From contig JACCVK010000372.1 in assembly GCA_013698195.1 (NCBI GenBank), forward strand, positions 1 through 6,406: a stretch of 6,406 nucleotides of DNA, written 5' to 3'. Below, in pieces: positions 1 to 4,441 of this stretch; the first letter of the stretch is position 1; every line of letters starts with the position of its first letter. The notes below the pieces were generated by a model. The model was not told the DNA's origin and searched no databases. It saw nothing but the letters and a program-made list of their open reading frames with translations. The position numbers were made by a program, and so were the translations under genes. The DNA comes from Actinomycetota bacterium (GTDB lineage: Bacteria; Actinomycetota; Thermoleophilia; Gaiellales; Gaiellaceae).

Positions 1-43
1 CCTCCGAATAACGGAGCACCCACGACATCACATGGACGCTCAT
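1..43 (-). CDS. 5' end of phage HTH / replication-type protein (partial)
   Basis: Only the first 14 codons are inside the window; the gene continues past the left edge. The peptide begins MSVHVMSWVLRYSE. This pattern (Met, small residues, 'WVL+.S') is how many phage helix-turn-helix or DnaD-like replication proteins begin, usually followed by a 'LVLLALADHA' helix, which here would lie outside the window. The ATG overlaps the TGA of the 11-codon ORF upstream as ATGA. An AAGGAAG stretch about 8 nt before the ATG could serve as its ribosome binding site. It lies downstream of the ERF recombinase gene, where phages often carry replication genes. The family call is recognition from a very short N-terminus, so it is tentative; that a coding start is here is more secure. 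Confidence 0.5.
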   Translation of the reverse strand, partial: MSVHVMSWVLRYSE

Positions 44-75
44 CGGGTCGCTTCCTTAGACTGTTCAGCACTCAT
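40..75 (-). CDS. 11-codon ORF with strong RBS (possible leader peptide)
   Basis: The ORF encodes MSAEQSKEATR and ends at a TGA that overlaps the next ATG as ATGA. Its ribosome binding site, GAGGAGG with about 5 nt spacing, is one of the best in the window and nearly the same as the one before the DUF932 gene. The SD is the loop of a perfect 6-bp inverted repeat. A strong RBS on so short a reading frame suggests that ribosomes are loaded here to translate the following gene by coupling, or that the peptide is a leader. It could instead be a remnant of a longer gene. There is no homology evidence. Confidence 0.4.
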   Translation of the reverse strand: MSAEQSKEATR

Positions 76-91
76 CAGATCCTCCTCTGAT
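74..91 (-). promoter_or_regulatory. SD-in-loop inverted repeat before 11-codon ORF
   Basis: On the minus strand ATCAGA-GGAGGA-TCTGAT is a perfect 6-bp inverted repeat with a 6-nt loop. The loop is the Shine-Dalgarno sequence, and the 3' arm includes the first two bases of the ATG. The structure could present or hide the SD in RNA, or the 18-bp near-palindrome could be a DNA operator. An equivalent arrangement is found at 2155-2172. Confidence 0.5.
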
Positions 92-100
92 CGAGTCGGT

Positions 101-134
101 GGCGAGGGGTCACGGTTCGCCGCGGCCCCTCGCC
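101..134. repeat. Perfect 9-bp inverted repeat (GGCGAGGGG/CCCCTCGCC)
   Basis: GGCGAGGGG at 101-109 and CCCCTCGCC at 126-134 form a perfect 9-bp stem with a 16-nt loop. It lies between the ERF stop and the 11-codon ORF. No T-run follows on either strand, so a classical intrinsic terminator is not supported. The same 9-mer recurs twice in the gap before the ERF gene (986-994 and 993-1001). It may be an mRNA stability or processing hairpin, or a protein binding site. The rest of the 76-158 gap shows no clear promoter. Confidence 0.55.
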
Positions 135-158
135 GTCGGGGTCAGGAGACTACTCCCC

Positions 159-953
159 TCAGTAGCCGATGTCGTCGTCGGACTTGGGCGGGAAGTCTCC
201 GCCGCCCTCGAGCCGACCGCCGATCAACCCGTCGAGCGGGCCCGCGTCGAGGTCGCCGCTCGCCGCCTTCGCCGACCCGAGGAGGTCGATCAGCCTCGAT
301 GCCTGCGGGCTCGAGAGATCCTCGACCGGCGTCCGCCGATGCACAGCCTCGTCAGGGTGATCGCCGCCGAAGGTGACCCCGACGTCGGCGACTTCGTTGA
401 GTAGCCGCCGGACGAGCGCCTTCTGCTTATCCGAAGCAGGCTTGCCCGACGCTCCGCCGCCCGAGCCCCCCGAGCGCCGCTCGACCGACTCGGTCTCGGG
501 GTCGAGATCGCTCGCGAAGAGAAACGTCTTCCAGAGCAGGTAGCGGAGCGCCGAGGTCTTCGCCTTGTTGGCCCCCTTGTCGCCGCGGTCGGTCCCGTAG
601 CCGTCCGACTGACACGTCCAGATCTCGCCGGTCTCGCCGTCGGCGAACGTGAGAGAGACGCGGACGACGGTGAGGTTGTCTTCGCCTTCGGGGTTGCGCA
701 GGATCTCGTCGGAGTAGAACGTCGCGATCCCGGCCGCGGCGAGCTTCGGTCGCAGCTCCTCCATGAGCGTCGCCTCGGTGATGTAGTCGTACGAGTACGA
801 GCCGCCGGTCGCCGTCTTGACCTCGACGTGGCGGAGCTTGTCTTTCGGAATCGCGCTCAGCTCGCCCATGATCTTCGCGAGCTTCGAGTAGAGCGGGTTC
901 GTCGGTGGATTCGGTAGCTCGACGAGTTTCGCGTCCGCTGGTGTTTCGGGCAT
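159..953 (-). CDS. erf: ERF family single-strand DNA annealing protein
   Basis: A 264-aa protein of the ERF superfamily: recombinases that coat single-stranded DNA and anneal complementary strands during phage recombination, genome circularisation and repair. The ERF core spans about residues 18-155. It includes the SYDYITEATLMEEL segment (53-67) and the family hallmark GDKGANKAKTSALRYLLWKTF (124-144; Gly-Asp-Lys-Gly to Lys-Thr-Phe) followed by an acidic DLDPE. A Gly/Ser linker (161-170) leads to a C-terminal helical region (174-230) of the type found on many phage ERF proteins. The chain ends in the acidic tip SDDDIGY, reminiscent of the DDDIPF tip of SSB. The ATG at 953 was chosen because GGAGG sits 4 nt before it; an open frame continues upstream but would run into the DUF932 gene. 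It follows DUF932 after a 134-nt gap. Confidence 0.93.
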   Translation of the reverse strand: MPETPADAKLVELPNPPTNPLYSKLAKIMGELSAIPKDKLRHVEVKTATGGSYSYDYITEATLMEELRPKLAAAGIATFYSDEILRNPEGEDNLTVVRVSLTFADGETGEIWTCQSDGYGTDRGDKGANKAKTSALRYLLWKTFLFASDLDPETESVERRSGGSGGGASGKPASDKQKALVRRLLNEVADVGVTFGGDHPDEAVHRRTPVEDLSSPQASRLIDLLGSAKAASGDLDAGPLDGLIGGRLEGGGDFPPKSDDDIGY

Positions 954-979
954 GATTCCTCCGTTGCAGTGGAAGGGAA

Positions 980-1022
980 CCGAAGGGCGAGGGGCGAGGG
1001 GTTGATCCCCCCGCCCCTTCGG
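980..1022. repeat. G/C-rich hairpin in the gap between DUF932 and ERF
   Basis: Within the 954-1087 gap, GGGGCG (991-996) and GGGG (998-1001) pair with CCCC (1007-1010) and CGCCCC (1012-1017) around a TTGAT loop, with one mismatch. An outer CCGAAGGG/CCCTTCGG pair (980-987 and 1015-1022) offers an alternative closure. The left arm is two overlapping copies of GGCGAGGGG. On the minus strand the hairpin sits 27-38 nt before the ERF ATG, with no U-run after it, so it looks like an RNA stability, processing or attenuation element and not a terminator. No convincing promoter was found in this gap, so ERF is probably co-transcribed with DUF932. Confidence 0.5.
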
Positions 1023-1062
1023 ACTTATTCGGACGCGACGGTCGCAGTCGGCAGGACGTTGA

Positions 1063-1103
1063 CAGTCGCCGCGCCCGAACTTCCGGCTTAGGCAGTCGCC
1101 GCG
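1063..1103. repeat. 11-bp direct repeat CAGTCGCCGCG x2
   Basis: CAGTCGCCGCG occurs at 1063-1073 and 1093-1103, exactly 30 bp apart start to start. One copy lies in the last codons of the DUF932 gene and the other just beyond its stop. It could be a short tandem duplication of the gene end or a pair of binding sites. It is short, and function is not shown. Confidence 0.4.
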
Positions 1104-2155
1104 ACCGTGGCCCACTCGCGGCCACTCAGGTTCGCGACGTCCCAGCCGATCGACTCCAGCTCCGCCTGCCGATCGAACGACTCGCGGGTCTGCGCCGTCT
1201 GCGTGATTGCATTGAGCGCCCCCCACTGCGAGAAGTCGTTGGCCGCGAAGAGGCTCACGAGGACGTCTTCGCGCTCCTCCTCGGTCAGCGAGTAGCGCTG
1301 CGCGAGTGCCTCCGACGCCTTGATCGGGCGAACGATCTTCTCGCCCTCGGTCGTCTCCCGGAGCTTCGAGACGATCTCCTCGAACCTCGTCTCCGAGATC
1401 GCCGCCCGCAGTGTGTCGCGAGCTGCGAGCCAGAAGGCGACGTCGTCAGCCTGGAGCGTCTCGTCCGCGAAGATCCCCTCGCCGTCGAGCCTGCGCCCGA
1501 CGTGCCGGGCCTTCAGCTCGTGCGAGACGACCATCCCGTTCGTGCAGACCAGCCGGAGAACGAAGCCCGAGATCGAGAGGAGTCCCTGCCCGACCTCCGA
1601 GTTTCGGATCTCGACGCCCCACTGGACGTCGTCGCCGACCTTGACCGCCTTCTGCATATCCGGGAAGACCGCCCGCAGGTAGAAGCGGGAGTCCGTGACC
1701 GCGGCATTGTGAAACTGCACGTTCGTCGGCAGCTTCTCGAACTCCGGGAGCAGCGTCCGAGCGATCTCGATGTTGTCGAGACGCCGGTAGCGATCCGAGA
1801 GCCACGCCCTTCCGGTGACCGTGCCATCGTCGTTTCGGCGACCGCGGACGAGCTTGCGATCGGGCTCCTGGTAGAGCCAGTGATGGACGTTCGTGCGGAA
1901 GAGATCGGGCGCGTCGGTGTGCATCCGATCGAAGTACCGCTTCGGGATTCCGACGTCGCTCGAAAGCTGACCGAGCGCGTGGTCGCCCAGCTCGAACGTC
2001 TCGGTGCCCTCGTCGAGATCGACGAGGAGTGTCGACGGGTTCTCATCCGAGAGCCCCATCTTCCGGGTGTCGGCGATGAGGTCACGCTTGCGTGAGTCCT
2101 CATCGACGATCCTGGCGAGTACGCCTTCCAGCGTCTCGTACCTCTGATTCGGCAT
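1088..2155 (-). CDS. DUF932 phage/plasmid-like protein
   Basis: A 355-aa protein with the sequence pattern of the DUF932 (phage/plasmid-like, TIGR03299-type) family. Visible hallmarks are GRAWLSDRYRRLDN (115-128), where the family has 'ra.lSdrYr.ldN'; the VEIRNSEVGQG segment (181-191), equivalent to 'v.NS..G'; and LVCTNGMV (202-209), the conserved 'R.vCtNGm'. The length is normal for the family. The molecular function is unknown. Members occur on phages, plasmids and integrative elements, often beside recombination or single-strand annealing genes, as here next to ERF, so a DNA-metabolism role is inferred. The ATG at 2155 is set by a GGAGGA SD enclosed in an inverted repeat. It has its own promoter of the shared GGCTAAACTC type (-35 TTGCGC). 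Confidence 0.92.
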   Translation of the reverse strand: MPNQRYETLEGVLARIVDEDSRKRDLIADTRKMGLSDENPSTLLVDLDEGTETFELGDHALGQLSSDVGIPKRYFDRMHTDAPDLFRTNVHHWLYQEPDRKLVRGRRNDDGTVTGRAWLSDRYRRLDNIEIARTLLPEFEKLPTNVQFHNAAVTDSRFYLRAVFPDMQKAVKVGDDVQWGVEIRNSEVGQGLLSISGFVLRLVCTNGMVVSHELKARHVGRRLDGEGIFADETLQADDVAFWLAARDTLRAAISETRFEEIVSKLRETTEGEKIVRPIKASEALAQRYSLTEEEREDVLVSLFAANDFSQWGALNAITQTAQTRESFDRQAELESIGWDVANLSGREWATVAATA

Positions 2156-2172
2156 CAGGATCCTCCTCCTGA
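2155..2172 (-). promoter_or_regulatory. SD-in-loop inverted repeat before DUF932 gene
   Basis: On the minus strand TCAGGA-GGAGGA-TCCTGA is a perfect 6-bp inverted repeat whose 6-nt loop is the Shine-Dalgarno sequence. The last base of the 3' arm is the A of the DUF932 ATG. Same geometry and same loop as at 74-91. It could be a translational control hairpin or an operator placed over the RBS. Confidence 0.55.
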
Positions 2173-2191
2173 GTCGGGGTGTGTGTAAGAG

Positions 2192-2220
2192 AGTTTAGCC
2201 GAAGATGGCGGCCTGCGCAA
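2192..2220 (-). promoter_or_regulatory. Promoter for DUF932-ERF block (TTGCGC-17-TAAACT)
   Basis: Reading the minus strand, the -35 box TTGCGC (2220-2215) is separated by exactly 17 nt from the -10 box TAAACT (2197-2192), inside the shared string TCGGCTAAACTC. Transcription would start near 2185, giving a leader of about 30 nt. CACCCCGACT (2181-2172) lies at the start of the leader, just before the SD. The same 10-mer follows the promoter at 5351. Confidence 0.75.
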
Positions 2221-2243
2221 ACTCTCCCTCCTCGGTGGACGGG

Positions 2244-2687
2244 TCAGTCACCGTCCTCGTCACTGAACGAGGAGTCCACGGCGGCGGCGAGCACCTTGAG
2301 CGCCCCGTCCATCACGGCGGCGATCTTCGCGTCCGCGTACTTCGCCGCCCTGGGGTTGCGCTCGGCGATCCGCTGGAGGTCGGGCTCGAACGCGCGTCGC
2401 ACCTTGACCGCCACGTCCTCGAACAACGTGCCGCCGATGATGCGGGCGTCCGCTGTCCGCTGACCGACCGACCACACCGCGTTCCGCGTCCTGCCCTGGC
2501 GCTTGAGAACGTAGAGCGTGGTCGGGTTGACCGAGCGCTGAGCGGCGAGGTAGGCGTTTATCAACGCCGACGCCTCGCAGGTTGGGATCTTCAGATCTCC
2601 CGCAAGCTCGTAGACGGTGAACTCCCGCGTGTCGTTGTCGAACAGCCAGGCTTCGAGGCGTTCCCACCTTGTCGTCAGCTCTGCCAT
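2244..2687 (-). CDS. Winged-helix-like phage protein, function unknown
   Basis: A 147-aa protein that I cannot assign to a named family. Residues 22-50 (EFTVYELAGDLKIP, then CEASALINAYLAAQ) read like a helix-turn-helix. They are followed by an antiparallel 'wing' (TLYVLKRQGRTRNAVWSVG, 57-75), a layout common in winged-helix DNA-binding proteins of phages. The C-terminal half (76-147) is largely helical with an acidic end (SDEDGD). The ATG at 2687 has GGAGG 4 nt before it and overlaps the 3' end of the upstream HTH gene by 13 nt, so the two are probably translated from one message. Two adjacent DNA-binding-like proteins suggest a regulatory or replication pair, but that is inference. Confidence 0.8.
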   Translation of the reverse strand: MAELTTRWERLEAWLFDNDTREFTVYELAGDLKIPTCEASALINAYLAAQRSVNPTTLYVLKRQGRTRNAVWSVGQRTADARIIGGTLFEDVAVKVRRAFEPDLQRIAERNPRAAKYADAKIAAVMDGALKVLAAAVDSSFSDEDGD

Positions 2688-3340
2688 GATTCCTCCAGAC
2701 CAGCCATCGCCCGAGCGACCTGGTACTCGGCCGAGAACTCGGCGAAAGCCTTGTCGATAGCTTCGAGGTTGTCCGGGGTCAGCGAGGCGTCGCCGACCAG
2801 CTCGCGCATCTTCTCGGTCGCCGCCTCGATGTGCTGGGCAATGGACATCGTTCCGAACGTCGCCCTGATCTCCCGAGCCGGGCGGGTGATCGTCTCCTTA
2901 GCTGCCTCGCGCTCTTTACGCTGGGCGGGGCTGAGGCGAGCCTCCTCCTCGGCGTAGTCTTGCCTGGCCTTGAGGTACTGGTGCCCAGCAGCGGCGGCCA
3001 CCGCTCTCTGCCGGTCGGCGGGAAGCTCGGAGACGATCTGCTCTACCTGCTCCAGCGGAGCCTCGGCGAGTATCCGCTTGGCCCCTCGAACGTCCGTCGT
3101 GTCTCGCCCAGGCTCAGCGAAGGGTGTAGGTGCCGAGCCGCTGTTTGCAGGGGTTTTTGCCCAGGACACGATTTTCTTACACCAGCTCGAAGAGCGGCAG
3201 AGACTGTCGCCGATCTCCACCCAGGTCGCGCCCTCGGCCTTCGCCGACGACATTTCGGCCGCGGCCCTGTTGTAGAAGCCGTCGCCTTTGGCGAGATAGT
3301 CCCCCGCCTTCTGGACGTGCTTCAGCGCACGCTGATTCAT
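2675..3340 (-). CDS. Helix-turn-helix protein with coiled/Ala-rich C-terminal part
   Basis: A 221-aa protein. Residues 37-60 (GATWVEIGDSLCRSSSWCKKIVSW) form a good helix-turn-helix: 'W.eIgd.l..s.swc.k.v'. A Pro/Ala linker (62-80) is followed by DVRGAKRILAEAPLEQVEQI (83-102) and the LPADRQRAVAAAAGH stretch (106-120), a pattern I recall from actinobacterial phage and plasmid DNA-binding proteins. Next comes a charged helical segment (EEEARLSPAQRKEREAAKE). It could be a regulator or a partition/replication accessory protein. The ATG at 3340 has AAGAAGG about 8 nt before it. It has a dedicated promoter and a roughly 70-nt leader with two mutually exclusive hairpins, which would suit autoregulation (inference). 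Confidence 0.82.
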   Translation of the reverse strand: MNQRALKHVQKAGDYLAKGDGFYNRAAAEMSSAKAEGATWVEIGDSLCRSSSWCKKIVSWAKTPANSGSAPTPFAEPGRDTTDVRGAKRILAEAPLEQVEQIVSELPADRQRAVAAAAGHQYLKARQDYAEEEARLSPAQRKEREAAKETITRPAREIRATFGTMSIAQHIEAATEKMRELVGDASLTPDNLEAIDKAFAEFSAEYQVARAMAGLEESWQS

Positions 3341-3379
3341 GTGCGATCCTTCTTCCTGCCGGGGCTGTTGTCTTTAGCG

Positions 3380-3407
3380 GGCGCTGCCCCGGCGTTATCA
3401 GCGCCGG
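3380..3407 (-). promoter_or_regulatory. Two mutually exclusive leader hairpins before HTH gene
   Basis: The leader between the promoter and the HTH gene contains two perfect stems sharing the CGCC strand. One is CCGGCG/CGCCGG (3389-3394 with 3402-3407, 7-nt loop); the other is GGCGCTG/CAGCGCC (3380-3386 with 3399-3405, 12-nt loop). Both cannot form at once. The layout fits a switchable leader, or palindromic operator sequence for the HTH protein. In addition TTAGCGG (3374-3380) and CCGCTAA (3424-3430) form a widely spaced inverted pair bracketing this zone and the -10 box. Confidence 0.45.
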
Positions 3408-3415
3408 TCGGCTTT

Positions 3416-3443
3416 ACCCTACTCCGCTAATGCGATAAGTCAA
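3416..3443 (-). promoter_or_regulatory. Promoter for HTH gene block (TTGACT-16-TAGGGT)
   Basis: On the minus strand, TTGACT (3443-3438), a near-consensus -35, is followed after 16 nt by TAGGGT (3421-3416), an actinobacterial TANNNT -10 box. The predicted start near 3409 would give a leader of about 70 nt. This promoter differs from the GGCTAAACTC type used elsewhere in the window and has the most consensus-like -35, suggesting separate control of the two DNA-binding-like genes. Confidence 0.65.
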
Positions 3444-3463
3444 GGGGGGTACTCCTCCGCGGG

Positions 3464-3736
3464 TCAGGCCGGAGCCTCGTCGAACGCCGCCTCGCGCCCG
3501 ACCGCGAGCCCGGCCACGAAGCCGGACAACGCGAGGTTCGAGAGCGCCAGTCGGAAGATGTCGGTGACCTCGATCCCCTGCCTCTCGAGGATCTCGACCA
3601 TCGGTAGCACCATCGCGGAAGTCTCTGAGACGACGGCCTCGGGATCGACTCCGAGGTCGCGGATCGTCTCGTCGATCTCACGCGGGTCGCGAGTGACGTC
3701 GAGCACGGCCTGGAGAATCTCCCTCCGGCCGATCAC
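3464..3736 (-). CDS. Small helical protein, unknown function
   Basis: A 90-aa protein starting at GTG 3736, chosen because the GTG overlaps the TGA of the upstream membrane-protein gene as GTGA and follows an AGGAGG SD at 4-5 nt; a longer frame to 3775 would run inside that gene. It is predicted all-helical: an acidic DPREIDETIRDLGVDPEA part, an amphipathic stretch at 37-52, and a C-terminal hydrophobic helix (residues 60-84) ending ALSGFVAGLAVGREAAF. That Gly-zipper-like end resembles the last helix of many small phage proteins, but I know no function. It is the last gene of the small-gene run, with a 123-nt gap and the HTH promoter after it. Confidence 0.7.
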   Translation of the reverse strand: MIGRREILQAVLDVTRDPREIDETIRDLGVDPEAVVSETSAMVLPMVEILERQGIEVTDIFRLALSNLALSGFVAGLAVGREAAFDEAPA

Positions 3737-3867
3737 GACTCCTCCTCGCGGTACTCGCGCCAGTAGGCGAGGCACTCGCCAGTCAGGTGGACGATCGCCC
3801 AGAAGACGCCGATCACGACGCCGACGATGAAGAGGACCGCGAGGGTCTCGCGCAGGACAACGATCAC
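3733..3867 (-). CDS. 44-aa single-pass membrane mini-protein
   Basis: It starts at GTG 3867, which overlaps the TGA of the upstream zinc-ribbon gene (GTGA) and follows a GGGGAGGGG SD; the longer frame to 3927 would lie inside that gene. The protein has one hydrophobic segment at about residues 9-28 (LAVLFIVGVVIGVFWAIVHL). A short N-terminal part has Arg6, and the C-terminal tail is charged (AYWREYREEES). It therefore looks like a membrane mini-protein with its tail probably in the cytoplasm. A holin, a superinfection-exclusion protein or a host-membrane effector would all fit, but one TM helix is not diagnostic. Confidence 0.65.
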   Translation of the reverse strand: MIVVLRETLAVLFIVGVVIGVFWAIVHLTGECLAYWREYREEES

Positions 3868-4058
3868 GATCCCCTCCCCGTGTCCTCGCTCACCGAGGGC
3901 TCGTAGCGATCGTCGGTAGCCGCCCACTCGTTCTCCTCAGCTCGAGTCGTCCCGAGCCGTTCGCCGAGCGAACGGTCGCGGCGACAGTCGCGGCAGAGCG
4001 CGGTCGGTGTCGTGTAGCCGCAGCCGAGGCAGGCCCGAACGAGACAAGGGGCGCTCAC
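3864..4058 (-). CDS. Small zinc-ribbon-like protein (CxxC/CxxC)
   Basis: A 64-aa protein with C10-x2-C13 and C22-x2-C25 (CLGCG...LCRDC), plus Cys5: a compact treble-clef or zinc-ribbon knuckle pair. The rest (26-64) is polar and probably disordered. The start is GTG 4058, with GGGAAGGGG about 9 nt upstream and only 2 nt after the preceding TGA. The protein is probably a structural zinc mini-protein that binds nucleic acid or a host protein. Its actual partner cannot be read from the sequence. The stop overlaps the next GTG (GTGA). Confidence 0.7.
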   Translation of the reverse strand: MSAPCLVRACLGCGYTTPTALCRDCRRDRSLGERLGTTRAEENEWAATDDRYEPSVSEDTGRGS

Positions 4059-4060
4059 CT

Positions 4061-4246
4061 TCAGCGCCCCTTCCCGAGAGCTGCGATCTTCGCGGCGAGC
4101 GAGAGCCCGGTCGCGACGCAGTCCTTCGCGTTCGTGTCACACGTCTTCATCATCATCTCCGATCCGATCTCATTCAGCACCTTTACGTTGTCAGGGTGCC
4201 GTGCCGTTGTCGCGTACAGAGACTTGGTCTTCTCTCTTGTTGTCAT
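4061..4246 (-). CDS. 61-aa unknown protein with predicted leaderless start
   Basis: The protein has a basic N-terminus (MTTREKTKSLYATTARHP) followed by a helical part with Met-rich EMMMKTCDTNAKDC and an Ala/Gly end. I do not recognise a family. The ATG at 4246 lies 6 nt beyond the end of a good -10 box (TAAACT), so transcription should start at or next to the A of the ATG and no room is left for an SD. Leaderless mRNAs are normal in Actinomycetota. AT-richer codons in its 5' half set it slightly apart from its neighbours. It may be a short phage protein made early or strongly from its own promoter. Confidence 0.62.
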   Translation of the reverse strand: MTTREKTKSLYATTARHPDNVKVLNEIGSEMMMKTCDTNAKDCVATGLSLAAKIAALGKGR

Positions 4247-4252
4247 GCCTAG

Positions 4253-4281
4253 AGTTTAGCCGAAACCGTCGGATACCGCAA
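4253..4281 (-). promoter_or_regulatory. Internal promoter, leaderless (TTGCGG-17-TAAACT)
   Basis: On the minus strand, TTGCGG (4281-4276) and TAAACT (4258-4253) are exactly 17 nt apart, inside the shared TCGGCTAAACTC. The first three bases of TAAACT are also the TAA stop of the gene upstream. The ATG of the next gene begins 6 nt after the box, so the mRNA is predicted to be leaderless. Confidence 0.75.
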
Positions 4282-4441
4282 CCTTCTCGGGCGAGCACAG
4301 GATCTTCACGCAGCCCCGCTCGTCGACCACGGCGTCGATGAGCGGGTGTACGTGGTCCCAGTGACCGACGACCCGAACGACGATGGGCAGCTCGGGCCTG
4401 TCGATCTCCACGAGACGTTCCATCAGCTCGTCGGCGGTCAC
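4256..4441 (-). CDS. Small 'TADELMERLVEID' phage-type protein, unknown function
   Basis: A 61-aa protein of a familiar phage layout: an N-terminal helix (TADELMERLVEID), a PELPIVVRV beta strand, then a central loop, 'PLIDAVV' and a VKIL strand. Small proteins of the form 'ltaeELi..L.e.dpdlpV.v' are very common in actinophage early regions; no function is known to me. The start is GTG 4441, which overlaps the previous stop as GTGA; ATG 4423 (MERLVEID) is a weaker alternative without an SD. Its TAA stop lies inside the -10 box of the following gene's promoter. Confidence 0.68.
   Translation of the reverse strand: MTADELMERLVEIDRPELPIVVRVVGHWDHVHPLIDAVVDERGCVKILCSPEKVAVSDGFG

Noticed and set aside
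954..1226. N-terminal extension of the ERF frame up to 1226
   Set aside because: It overlaps the well-supported DUF932 gene by more than 100 nt, is low-complexity in character, and the internal ATG 953 has an ideal SD and begins the ERF-like sequence.
2237..2256. GGACGG/CCGTCC inverted repeat at the end of the winged-helix-like gene as a terminator
   Set aside because: Only a 6-bp stem, half of it coding, with no U-run after it on the minus strand.
2205..2957. Long plus-strand frame opposite the winged-helix and HTH genes
   Set aside because: No SD and Arg/Leu-rich composition typical of the antisense of high-GC genes; the minus-strand genes explain the region. The same applies to plus frames at 1502-2095, 2831-3430, 4383-5171 and 4918-5478.
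3371..3399. Second minus-strand promoter with TAAAGA -10 in the HTH leader
   Set aside because: Only 7 of 10 matches to the shared box and a poor -35 (GATAAC); the TTGACT/TAGGGT promoter explains the gene better.
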